Source of the DNA: Strigops habroptila
Lineage: Eukaryota; Chordata; Aves; Psittaciformes; Psittacidae
Length of the DNA stretch: 64,000 bases
Assembly: GCF_004027225.2 (NCBI RefSeq)
Contig: NC_046358.1
Span: forward strand, 9,455,284 to 9,519,283
Direction: 5' to 3'
Positions 48,073 through 59,200 of the stretch are shown in pieces (position 1 is the stretch's first letter; each line of letters starts with the position of its first letter). The position numbers were made by a program, and so were the translations under genes. The notes below the pieces were generated by a model. The model made no database searches, was not told the DNA's origin, and saw nothing but the letters and a program-made list of their open reading frames with translations.

Positions 48073-48189
48073 AATGTCCACGGAGCCTTGGGCGACGTGG
48101 TCTAGTGAGGCGTCCTTGCCCGTGGCAGGGGGGTTGGAACTAGATGATCTTAAGGTCCTTTCCAACCTTAACCATTCTACGATTCTATG
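48073..48189 (+). mobile_element. CR1 3' tail
   Basis: GGCAGGGGGGTTGGAACTAG, GGTCCTTTCCAACCTTAACC and terminal ATTCTACGATTCTATGA form a CR1 3' end. Confidence 0.9.
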
Positions 48190-51100
48190 AGGATCAACCT
48201 GTTTGTCCTTTATCAAGTCCAGGTCCCACATTTGACCTGAATCAGACTGAAGTTTCAGGCCTGTTATGGCAAGCCCTGTTCAGTGCATTGACACAGACGT
48301 AAACCAAGGAACTCACAGGGAACAAGGTGGGTCTGTAGACTGCAACACAGGACCAGAGCCAAAATGGGAGGCTTCAGAGCTGCATGTCTTGTGTCCTGTA
48401 CGAGATCCTTGGCCCCACCGAGAAAGACTACAGCCCGCACAGCAGTACTGCTGCATTAGCACAGTGTTTATCCTGCACTGCACCATGGAGGCACATCCAG
48501 GAAGTTTCACGTGTATAATCATTGTGTGCTTCAAGAGTTTCCAAGAGAGCACTGAAACAGCAGCCCAGCAGTGATTTAGCCAGCTGACAGCCTCCTCTTG
48601 GCAGGTTCTGTTGTCTCCAGTAACACAGCTCAGGCTGCCACACAGATGGACGACAGCAGCAGCCTGCTCCCAGCCACCTCCTTCTGGGCAGGTGCCTCTC
48701 AGTCCTGGGCTTGCTGCACCACCACTTAACAGATGACCACCACCCCATCACATGCAGGACAGCTGGTCACACAAGTCTCATGCACACAGCCAACAGCCAT
48801 CCATCACACAGAAGATCTGTTAAGATCCTCCTCCTCCCAGTTGCAGGAGTCAGCTTGCCACTGGCACAGTCAAGCTCAAATGCAAGAAGCCCCCAACCAT
48901 CAACAGTTTCACTTGCTTTGACTGATATGTTCTCAGTTCTACAAGTGAACTGCTCTTACCTTTGAGCCATAGGTCTAAGGAATACTATTAAGGAAAGGTT
49001 AGGGTTATCAGAACCACCCCTCAGTCTTCCAAAGAGCAAAGATCACTCTCTGCAGTCTTGCTCATGGGCACCAGGATGAGTCCCCCATCTTGCTAGACTC
49101 CTCATTTCCCCACCCAAACAGCACATAGATAAATATTACCTGCATTTGTACACACACAGTGCAGCAGCAAATCACCTAGCACTGCTTTGCTACACAAGGA
49201 TGCATCATTCCTCCATGTCTTCTCATGCACTCCTGTGATGCTGTGCAAGAGGTAACTGCTGTTGTGGGGAGAGGGATCTCAGTAACATCCTATTTGTGCT
49301 AGTCCAGCTAACACAAAGGCCCTCTGCATCCTCCTGCTCATGTACATTTGTCTCCTTTGGGAAGGCGATATTGTATCTATCCAGTCAGCTAAATACAACC
49401 AAGGATACAGAAAGCTTGTATGTCTTGTCACACACAGCTATACGTATTTCCATTGTAAAAGATACCTCTTATTCCACACAGAAGACTCCTCTAGCTGAAG
49501 ACCCTTATGATCTGCAGGGCTGTCTGTAGCACAGAAGACAACCTCAGCACTACCAGCTTAGACACACACAGGTCAGTCAACTACTGCAGGCTCCATTACC
49601 TGGTTGAGCCTTCAGGGCACACCGAGTCACATTTTGCACTCTCCCTGCAGCCCTGGCCCTCAGCAGCTTGAGCTGCTGGAATAATTCCTTGTCACAGGCC
49701 ACATACACACACCAGGTGCTCAGGGACAAACAGAAGCCACCAAAAAGCTGTTCACCAGCAAGAGCACGTACAGTTCCACTGGAGGATGGGCAGCCACTCA
49801 TCCATCACCTCTACCCTGCCTGCCATAAAAAAAACCTAAACCCAAACAGTTGAAAACTGACAGTATTCAGCTACTCTCCCTTTATGTGCTTCTGTAATTA
49901 AAAAGCGCTAAGAGTATATTATGCAAGTTAAATTGCTAGGGCCCAAGGACGTGCATCTGCCTTGCCCTGCTGATCAATATAAATTATTTTCATCTCACAC
50001 CCCTTTTGCAAGGGCCAGTTAAGATCAGACATATTGAAACATCAAGAGATTGTTATTTTTTAAATAAAGAACAGTTTGGATCTAGATACAGTTTCTCTAC
50101 AAGTCAGGAGTCCTTTTAGGCTATACAAGTAGTTTTAGCAGTGGTTAAACCTAAACAGAACTCCAGCTGCACTTGAAAGCCATAGCATTTCTCTAGCACT
50201 CATACACATTGTACATAAGTATATACACATATGTATATACTTTTGTAGGTTTCTAGCTCCAAGAAGCCCAAAACATCTAGGAGGTGGTTAAAAGTACTGA
50301 AAATGTTAATCTCTTCCCAACAAGCTTACTCCATCTTTACTAGGATCAGGCATGCCAGTGAAAAAGAGGGAAAGCTGCTCCCTAGAAGGCTAGCTTTTAG
50401 AGATCCATTAATGAAAAACTTTCCTCCTTCTGGCTCGTAGGTAACGTGGGCAGCCAGTACCAGACAGATACAAGAGTTCCCAGGGTAGCCTCATACTCAC
50501 ACCCCTTGAAATAGTCTGAAAAGCAGTATTGGTCATAGTCCTACAATTGTAAAGTATGAAAATAATGGAGAGGTATTTGCTCAGGAAATCCACAAGTAGA
50601 TCTAAGCTAGCCTAGACCTCTGCATTCAATGAAGACTAAACGTATTGGCATGGAACTTAGTGCAGGATAACGGCACAAGTTCATGCTTCAAAGAAGATTA
50701 ATCAGAGCTTAAAATCTACTTAGCTTTAGGATGACGATGCATTAGACAGTGTATGAACACCAGTGACGTGGTATCTTCTTAAGCAGAGTTTGACACCTTG
50801 TTCTAGCAGTTCCACTTAATGCAACAGCAATACAGGTTTTAGCAGATAGCTGCAGAGCAGTTTGTTACTGAAGCTGCAGTGGGATATACATTTACCCTGC
50901 CATCTGGCTGTTTTTATAGTCAGACTGCTCTACTGCCTTAGCCAAGCAATAAAACTAAGCTGGAGCGTGCTGCTCTGACCAAGCACCTCCTCTGTAGTAA
51001 GCTTAAGCTTTTTTGTTACTAGCTTGAAGCTGTAGAATAACTCCGTATTTCATGCCACAGGAGTTCCTTGTCCCCAGATTTCACTGGCATTCTCCAAGCT

Positions 51101-52882
51101 GGAGCCCTGGCAATCAGCTGCCAAGCACCAGCCAGGCTCTCAGTGGAAAACTAATCCTTGCTTCAAATAGGAAGCATAGACAAAGGGCGAGAGACAATGC
51201 CAGCTACTTCCCCTGCACTTAATAACAACAAATCCCAAGAGATGCAGTTCCCTTAGCTGCAAAGGCAGCACAAATGCAGACAACCAAAGAGCTTTATCTT
51301 TAACGTGGGGGGGGGAGTGGGGGAGGAGGGAGTTTGCCTTTAACACCTAGCAGGTCGGAAAGAAGCACAAAGGACTACTAGGCTAAAACAGGTGACAAAA
51401 CTGTCCATCAGGAGGTGCCCATCAGAATAAGAACCACCTACTACTGGGGGCAAGTGACCAAGCTGGGGCACAGCAAATATAAATTGGTCACCAGCTGAAG
51501 CAGTCTTGCAGACGCAGTTGGATCTTTCCGAGTCAGGCTGCTTCCTTGCTCCATACAATTAGCACTAGCAATAGCTTTTAGACCATTAACCCCCTCTCTG
51601 AGACCTGTTTGAAGAGTCAGCTCTTGGAAGGTCTGACAAAAGCCAGCTCAGAAGGAACCCCAGCCTGTTATGGTCACTCCAACAAGGCAGGCTTGAAGGG
51701 GATGAGCACAGAGCAGACTAGGCTTCTCTCGTTCAATAGCTGTTCCTTACACAGACCAGCAGTTCGTGGACACATGCTGCAATTCATTAAACTCCCCCCT
51801 CTGACCCAGTTGTATGCAGCTGCTCCCTAGGATGGCTTTTAGAGTTTTGACCTGCCAGTCTACTTGGGGAAGAAGTCCCAAGAAAACCATTCACTGTTAT
51901 TTTCTGCCTTGGGCAAGTTCTGACTGTGCTTTTCAGTGAGAAAAAAAAAATCATCAAGTTTTTAACTCACTTGGATTAATAACCCTGTTCTAACAATCCC
52001 TCTCCCACACAGAAAGGACACTTGTACTCTGTAGCTGAAGAGGCTGCCTGCATCATACAGCAGAGTGCACAGGAGATTAACAGGTCAGCTTCAGACAAAT
52101 CACTGCCTAGCCTTTGCAGAACAGAGCTTTTCACACCTCCGAAGTACAAGCTTGATTACGCCAGCTTTGACTGGCTGAACAGTCCTGGATGAGCTCAGCT
52201 CCACAATTCATCTACCAGTTAAGGGAAATGGACAAAAACACTGCAAGTCTTCTAATGCAAAGATTTAGCCAAAACATACAAGTCAAGCAACATCCAGCAA
52301 TCAAATGCTATGTTACCAGAGTGTTAATGTATGCTACCCAAGCCTTATTACTCGTGCTGAATACAAAAGCCAGCAGATAATACACTGCAGACCTCCAACT
52401 CCTACTTTTGCACACAAGCTGAGAAAGAAGCTTTCATTCTGTCCTCGCCCTGTTCGATCGAGTGAATTGTAGAGCTGATGCTCTTACAGCACTTACTGCA
52501 GACAAACAGACCGCAACCAGTTAAGCCATCTCCAACAGCTCGCAGTGAAATCCCAACAGTGACATGACTCAGGCTGCATTGGTGGGTGGTGTCAAGTCGG
52601 ATGCGCAAACCTAGACACAACTACACAGCAGAGGAGCACATCTTCGACTTTGAGGATAGTCCCTTACAAGCAAACAAATGAGATGTTAATACTCCGTAAG
52701 GACACCTTCCTACCAGTCCTAGTGAGGCACCTTAATACACAATAGATCACCCCCACTTCCAGCACGGGCATTCCAGAAGTAGCTCTTTGAGAAACAAAAG
52801 ACATGACATGTTGCAGGCATTATTCCTCCAACCACTAAGTGATTCGTAGAACACGTTAAGAACTCGCCAACGAAGTTGAAGT
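48190..52882. other. Intergenic sequence between ACTR10 and the provirus
   Basis: About 4.7 kb without a coding frame I can support, without CR1 ends and without clear RNA genes. A short G-rich run occurs at 51307-51330. It may contain the untranslated part of a neighbouring gene, but nothing shows it. Confidence 0.5.
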
Positions 52883-53458
52883 TGTCATAAATTGTGACCA
52901 CAACGGATCATAATCCAATTAAAATTTTATTAATTATAGCAAGTAGAATATGAGCAAAAACAGCGCTGGACGACAGGGGAGTCTGCGCTCCGCCACTGCC
53001 GTGCTGAGCAGTTCAAACAGTCCCTTTTTATACATCTTTACTTCCGTGTTCATGAAGTAGTGGAGGTACTCTGCGCATGCTTCAGTTGTTGTTAGGGGGT
53101 CGTTTTCTACCTCCTGGTGGTCGTTGAGGCCGAAGTAAGAAGTCTTTCTCCTTTATCCCATAGCTGACCCCTCATTCACATGTCCTTATCTGGGGTTGTT
53201 TGTCCTGTTTCTGTCGGTTCCTGGAAGTCTGGCAGTTATCTCGCGATTGTGGTTATCTTATCTTACTCAAGCAGTGTCCGAGTTTCTGTCGGTTCCTGGA
53301 AGTCTGGCGGTTATCTCGCGATTGTGGTTATCTTATCTTACTCAAGCAGTGTCCGAGTTTCTGTCTGCATAAGCAATTTCACATCTTTGTTGCCTAACCT
53401 TTACATTGAGCTTAACATAAATCTTAATAAACAATATCCTAGTCCATAGTTTCTCACA
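52883..53458 (-). repeat. 3' LTR
   Basis: 576 bp bounded by TG/CA (TGTCATAAA... to ...TCTCACA on the plus strand). On the minus strand: a 75-bp direct repeat in U3 (53211-53285 and 53286-53360), a TATAAAAA box at 53025-53032 and an AATAAA signal at 52926-52931. The left flank is host DNA; the matching target duplication lies outside the window. Confidence 0.93.
53211..53360 (-). repeat. 75-bp U3 direct repeat (enhancer-type duplication)
   Basis: Two tandem 75-bp units differing only at 53234 (A) and 53309 (G). The same duplication occurs at 61898-62047 in the other LTR. Duplicated U3 blocks are commonly enhancers in gammaretroviruses. Confidence 0.85.
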
Positions 53459-53460
53459 AT

Positions 53461-53479
53461 CCCCCCTTTTTCTTTTTAT
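53461..53479 (-). other. Polypurine tract
   Basis: The minus strand reads TAAAAAGAAAAAGGGGGG two bases before the TG of the 3' LTR, the usual place for plus-strand DNA priming. Confidence 0.85.
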
Positions 53480-53493
53480 CCTATTATTGTTTA

Positions 53494-55602
53494 TTAGACG
53501 TTACTTTCATTTTCGGCACTGCGAACAAACCTTTTTCCACAATCCCAACATTTATCATAACACTCACAAGGTAATACCTCACAATTACAAAAGGCATAGT
53601 TCTCACGTGGCATAATGCATTCACAACAATCTTCATCTTCATTAATAGATACACTCTTATATTTTGCCCCAGACCTCGTAGTTAAAATAAGCAGTTTAGC
53701 TATGTCAAACCGTTCTTTAATAAAGTGTAAAATATAGCGTAATATACAAGGCCCAAATATGAGTCCCAAAATCAACATGATAAGCGGTCCTGCTAAGGCG
53801 GACAACAAAGTGGTTAGCCAAGGTGAAACATTAAACCAGTTTTCGTACCATGACTTGCCCGCCTCACGATCTTTCTTACGTTGATCTAACCTTTTCCGGA
53901 GTTCAGACATGGTGTCCTGGACTACTCCAGTATGGTCAGCAAAAGAGCAACATTCTTCATTGAGAGCTACACATAACCCTCCTTCCTTTAAAAACAATAG
54001 ATCTAATCCTCTTCTATTTTGCAGTACTACTTCTGATAAAGACTTTACTGAAGTGGCTAAATTTTGGATAGATTGTTCTATTTTTGCTAAATCTTCATCT
54101 ACAGCCATCTGCAAACTTTGTAACTCCTGACCTTTCACTAGGGAGGCTATGCCTGTACCTGCTCCAACTCCGCTCGCTATCAGCAGGGTAGCTAGGGTTA
54201 CTACTGTAATTGGCTCTCGTTTTTGCCTATTCAGGTCTCCTTCAAAGTGGCGTAACACCTCCTCAGAGGTGTGATAGATTAGACGAGGAACAATAATCAC
54301 CTGTACGCAAAACTGAGATTGATCAAACACATTTAGGGATAGGCAAGGCGTTACTCCGATGTCTGAACAAACCCATTTAGCTCCTGGTGTCGGGATAGCC
54401 CATTTGTCATTTTGATTCTTGTGTTTCTCTATATTGGTGTTAGTGACTGTTTTATTGCACAAAGGCTGATATTTTTCGGGCACTGTACCTATACATTTTC
54501 CTTGACCTGTTACTAATTGAATAGTAATTCCTTGCGTATGGTTCCTCTGGTCATCCCATGGGCATTCTCGTGGGTTTGAACCATTAGACCATTGAATCCT
54601 ACCTGGTTTTCCAATTGCCTCAAAATATGGTGGTCTAACATTATAACATAACCAACATTCTTTAGTTAAATTTGGTTTGCTTTCATTAAGGGCACGATAA
54701 GAGGCTTGCATTAGATTCCATAAGGGGTCTTTGGATCCTGACAACTCTCGATCCCTGGATGAGGAGAATTTAGTCACAAGGGAGTTTGGAGAAGTGGTTG
54801 CGACGTTTGCGGGGGCAACCTTTTCTTCAGAGAAAGTGGGTAGATTCAGGACCAGGTTTGGTCCTACTGGTAAGGGATCGTGGGGCATCGGTCTTTTCAT
54901 TATTTGAAAAATTCCTCCTCTGTCTGCACCTGCTTCCCAATATCTAATTCCCCAATATTTCCCTGCCAGCCAAAAGTCCTGAGCAGGATTTTTTATAGTT
55001 ATATTGATGCCCACACAAGGAATCGGTTTACTTAAGCAATGACCCCACCGGTCTCCGTGTAATTTAGGTCTCTGGCATCCTTCTGGTGACCACTTTATTT
55101 CTAGATATTGGTCTCCAGGTGTGGACCACTCAGAAGCCCATGTTTCGCACCCCCAATATGCACAGTAATAATGACCTGGCCAATTACAGTATCCTTTACC
55201 AGGGTTTGATGCTGGACATATATAAATTGGTAGACATATATCTGCTTCATCTTTACGATCTTCTTCAGTAATTAGATCATGCAAACTCACATTGAAACTA
55301 ACTGTGCCCGGTGTAGTTCGTGTTTGGATTGGATTATTTGGATATTTTATGTTTGTTATTGTCCAGTTCATAGGTTTATGAGGGTTTCCATTTGCTTGGG
55401 TTATTATCAATAACAAAACTAACGGTATACCAGAAAAAAGGGTGTCTGTTAATTTTGCCAATTTAAGTATATTTTTACCAGTCCTGGGGAAGTTCGGCCA
55501 TTGCTGCTTTTGTGTCCCATCATTTTGGTTCTTTTCTCCACAGTTTGTTCCTCCTCTGCCTCGCCCGTCGACTCGGTTGCTTCGAGCCACGGGGTGTACC
55601 AT
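53494..55602 (-). CDS. env: Retroviral envelope polyprotein, uninterrupted
   Basis: 702 codons from ATG. After a ~53-residue polar leader comes a hydrophobic signal segment (~54-70). SU carries CWLC (316-319) and several N-glycosylation sequons; an RQKR furin-type site (459-462) precedes a hydrophobic fusion-peptide-like stretch. TM contains the immunosuppressive-domain-like region (527-547) and CX6CC (544-552), which with CWLC indicates a gamma-type, disulphide-linked SU-TM. The membrane span is ~594-625. The tail is unusual: nine cysteines in 659-688. The frame overlaps the end of an upstream spacer frame (55520-55602). The second copy of the same region (62181-63062) is frameshifted. Confidence 0.95.
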   Translation of the reverse strand: MVHPVARSNRVDGRGRGGTNCGEKNQNDGTQKQQWPNFPRTGKNILKLAKLTDTLFSGIPLVLLLIITQANGNPHKPMNWTITNIKYPNNPIQTRTTPGTVSFNVSLHDLITEEDRKDEADICLPIYICPASNPGKGYCNWPGHYYCAYWGCETWASEWSTPGDQYLEIKWSPEGCQRPKLHGDRWGHCLSKPIPCVGINITIKNPAQDFWLAGKYWGIRYWEAGADRGGIFQIMKRPMPHDPLPVGPNLVLNLPTFSEEKVAPANVATTSPNSLVTKFSSSRDRELSGSKDPLWNLMQASYRALNESKPNLTKECWLCYNVRPPYFEAIGKPGRIQWSNGSNPRECPWDDQRNHTQGITIQLVTGQGKCIGTVPEKYQPLCNKTVTNTNIEKHKNQNDKWAIPTPGAKWVCSDIGVTPCLSLNVFDQSQFCVQVIIVPRLIYHTSEEVLRHFEGDLNRQKREPITVVTLATLLIASGVGAGTGIASLVKGQELQSLQMAVDEDLAKIEQSIQNLATSVKSLSEVVLQNRRGLDLLFLKEGGLCVALNEECCSFADHTGVVQDTMSELRKRLDQRKKDREAGKSWYENWFNVSPWLTTLLSALAGPLIMLILGLIFGPCILRYILHFIKERFDIAKLLILTTRSGAKYKSVSINEDEDCCECIMPRENYAFCNCEVLPCECYDKCWDCGKRFVRSAENESNV

Positions 55603-55846
55603 CTTCTCGGCAGCAAGGGAATTCTTCAGGAGAACAGCTGTTTCGGGCTTTCTGCCTGTTTATATAGGCTTCCCACTTTGCAGCTTTAACTAATGGGGCA
55701 AAGTAAGACACGGTCAGTACTTCCCTTCTGCATTTTATAACCAAAATTTCAGCTACAAAGGGGACTGGTTCGTTGGAGTGGTAGCAATAATATCGAGGGT
55801 TTATTCCTTTGGCAAAAATTTCCCACCACTCATGGGATTCCCGAAT

Positions 55847-55882
<36 letters not shown>

Positions 55883-56098
55883 TTTAGACTCTAATTGTTT
55901 TAATTTCCACTCAGTGAGAGTTCTTTGGATTTTCCAACACTGTGTGCAAACTCCTATTAGAGGGTATCCACATTCACAATGTGTCTACCATTTATCCTGG
56001 CATACCTTACACCTAAAACAAGCAAATGGATAACAATTGCAGTTCAAATCATTACACCTAATTCGTATATCTAGAGTGCATATATTATTTACATCAAC
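55520..56098 (-). pseudogene. Cysteine-rich reading frame in the pol-env spacer, broken by an amber codon
   Basis: Between an amber codon at 56099-56101 and the stop at 55520-55522 one frame stays open except for a TAG at 55985-55987. The first part (37 codons) has seven cysteines, including CFRCKVC. The second part (154 codons) opens with four more cysteines (HCEC and CTQC), passes through the A33 tract as ten lysine codons and stays open to the end, where it overlaps env in another frame. Paired CxxC/CxC motifs suggest a metal-binding fold. There is no ATG in the second part. It may be a decayed accessory gene or chance; I do not recognise the protein. Confidence 0.45.
55849..55881 (-). repeat. 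A33 tract inside the provirus
   Basis: Thirty-three T on the plus strand (A33 in the viral sense) in the pol-env spacer. The length leaves the surrounding cysteine-rich frame in phase. No target duplication or adjoining retroposed gene was seen. Confidence 0.9.
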
Positions 56099-56135
56099 CT
56101 ATCTTCTATATTTAATATTGTGAGGTTGCATAAGT

Positions 56136-56276
56136 TTAGCAATTTCCTTCAACACACTTTGTACGCTTCCATATATAATAGAAAAAAAGAGAAATAATTA
56201 TAGCAAATATAAACAGCAATACACACTTTATACCGAAAGGTAATGCGGCAAAATAATCCAATAAAGTCTTTATCAT
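56136..56276 (-). CDS. Small hydrophobic ORF directly after pol
   Basis: A 46-codon frame whose ATG lies 5 bases after the pol stop. Residues ~16-35 are a strongly hydrophobic segment (VLLFIFAIIISLFFYYI) followed by basic WKRTK, as in a single-pass membrane anchor. It ends with two cysteines. No family recognised; expression unknown. It could also be the N-terminal part of a product continuing in the cysteine-rich frame downstream, separated from it by a change of frame and an amber codon. Confidence 0.35.
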   Translation of the reverse strand: MIKTLLDYFAALPFGIKCVLLFIFAIIISLFFYYIWKRTKCVEGNC

Positions 56277-56280
56277 TACG

Positions 56281-59200
56281 TTATCTTTTCAGGGTTATCT
56301 TGGTGTCACCTGGAGTACTGATTACTTTCCAGTGGGGTCTCGTCACTGGGCCTTTAATGCGACTGGCATGAGTCCATCCACGCTCCGCAGTTCGGACAGC
56401 TGTTTCTGTTGTAAGCAAAACAAGATAAGGTCCCTCCCAATTGGGTTTTAGGGTTTCTTCCTTCCACACTTTAATCAATATCCAATCCCCAGGTTTAACA
56501 TTATGAATTTTTAAGTCCAACGGGGGTCGTTGTACAATCAGTCCATGTTCCCAAAGCTTGTTACGATGTTCTGCTAATTGTGAAACATATTCATTAATCA
56601 CACGGTCTCGAATTAAAACATTTGTTTGTGGACTTTCAATTCTATAAGACATTCCATACACCATTTCAAACGCTGATATTCCTACATCTGCTCGGGGTCT
56701 GGTTCTGAGAATTAATAGTGCCGTGGGTAGGCACTTAATCCATGATAATTTGGTTTCTATCATTAATTTAGTCAAAATAGTTTTTATTTCTCCATTTATC
56801 CTTTCAACTTTTCCCGAACTTTGTGGATGCCATGGTGTATGGTATTCCCACTTAATCCCCAAACTTTCAGCTAGATCTTTAACAATTTTTGACACAAAGT
56901 GTGTTCCTCTGTCCGAGTCGATTACTTCAGGTACTCCATATCGAGGTATAATGTGTTCAAGTAACACTTTAGTAACCTGGTTAGCAGTTGCCTTGGAGGT
57001 AGGAAAAGCCTCAACATAATGTGTTAAATGATCCACCATTACTAATAAATGTTTGTAACGCCCTACCCTGGGTAGTTCAGTAAAATCCACTTGTATGTGT
57101 GAGAAAGGTCTGTATGCTGGGGAACGTCCTCCAAGAGGTTTTTGTCTCATGTTGCTTCGATTAACCTTTTGACAGGTCTCGCAGGCTGCCGTGACTGTCT
57201 TTGCTATGTTATATACGCCTATACTGGCAAACTGTTGATTGAAATGATCAACTAACGCCTGGGTTCCCCAGTGTGTTCTATTGTGTATTTTTGAAAATAT
57301 CTCGAGTGCTATGCCCTTCGGCAAGACTTCCCTCCCATCTGGCAATATGTACTTACCATCTTGTTCCTTAGCTCCCATTTGTTCTAGTTTTTCCTTTTCT
57401 GCAGACTCAAAACTTAAATTTTTACTAACAGGTACTTGTTGCATAGTCAAAATCATACCATAATTGCCTGCCACTCGTTTTGCTTCTATATCAGCTGCAT
57501 TATTTCCCCTAATTTGATAACTTGTACCTCGCTGGTGTCCCTTTATATGTACAACTGCTATTTTATTCGGCATTTTCAATGCCCCCAGAACTCGCCGAAT
57601 TAATTCCGGGTGTATCAGTTCTTTTCCCTGTGAGTTAACAAATCCTCTTTCCTCCCATATTTTTCCAAAAGTGTGTACTACTCCGAACGCATAGCGTGAG
57701 TCTGTATATATAGTTCCATCCTTTCCCTTCAGTGACACTAATGCTTTCCACAATGCATACAGCTCACAGGCTTGAGCCGACCAGCTGGCACTCAGGGGGC
57801 CTGATTCTACTGTCTTAAATTCTCCTTTTTCCGACTTAACGATGGCATATCCGGACAACCGTTTACCTTCCACTATTCGTGATGACCCATCTATAAATAA
57901 TACTTCTCCACATTGTAGTTCTTCTTCTTCTAAGTCTGGCCTAATGCGTGTCTGCTGTTCAATTGTTTGAAAACAATTGTGCAATAGTTCATTACCTTCT
58001 CCTGGGTACAAAAATTCAGCGGGGTTAACTGCTCCAATAGTTTTCAAAGATAGTTTAGGGGATTCTATAAGTATTCCCTCATACTTTAATAATCGGCTAT
58101 CTGTAAGCCATTTTTCTGCTTTTTGTTGTAACACTCCCCTGATGTTATGAGGCGCATATAAGACAACTTCTCCATTAAAGGTAATGCGATTCGTTTCCTC
58201 AAGTAATAAGGCAGCAGCAACAATGATTTGTAAACAACTCGGCCAACCCCTGCTCACAGGATCCAACAGCTTTGATAGGTATGCCACCGGTTTCTTTTGT
58301 CCGGCCCATTCCTGAGTTAATACTCCGAATGCCGTTCCTTCATGTATGTTAACAAATAAATGGAATGGCCGCTTTAAATCTGGTAGGCTTAAAACCGGTG
58401 CTTGACTTAGCTCCCTTTTGAGACTGACAAACTGCTCTTGATCCTGAGGGGTCCACTTGGGTATTTTGTCTTTAGACAGTTGTTCATATAAAAATTTAAC
58501 TTTAAAGCTGTAGTTTTCTATCCATTGCCTACAATACCCAAATAGCCCTAATGCCTGCCGAATTTGCCTCTTAGTGACAGGCATAGGTAATTCCAGAATT
58601 CCTTTAATGCGCTCTGGATCCAATATCTTCTTGCCGTTAAACAAATAATGCCCCAAATATTTCACTTTTTCCTCCACAAATTGTAACTTTTCTTGTGATA
58701 CTCGTAGTCCCTTTTGTGCAAGAAAGTTTAGGAGTCGAATGCTTTCTTTCCTTACATCCTCCTTATTATTCCCTGCTATGAGCAGATCATCTACATACTG
58801 TAACAGCACGTTTCCCGTTTGTACCTGGTATTCTTTTAAGAGCTCTTCCAGGGCCTGTCCAAACAGATTAGGGGACTCAGTGAACCCTTGGGGAAGCACA
58901 GTCCATCTCAATTGCTGTCTACGGCCTGTCTCTATGTCTTCCCATTCAAAGGCAAAATAATCACGGCATTCTTCTGCCAGTGGACAGGCCCAAAAGGCAT
59001 CCTTTAAGTCAGCCACACTATACCAGGAGTTATGGGGTCCTAGCTTGCTTAGCAGTGTGTATGGATTTGCTACTACAGGGAATCGGGTGATAGTTCTTTT
59101 GTTTATTTCCCTTAAATCATGTACGAGTCGATATTTCCCATTTGGTTTCTTTACAGGCAGAATGGGGGTGTTAAAGGGTGACATACAAGGCTCTAAGATT

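Noticed and set aside
49577-49801. 74-codon minus-strand frame, considered as an exon of a neighbouring gene
   Set aside because: No splice-site pair with consistent phase and no recognisable family.
53180-53449. 89-codon plus-strand frame with an internal duplication, repeated at 61867-62136
   Set aside because: Lies in the LTR antisense to the provirus; the apparent protein repeat is the 75-bp U3 duplication.
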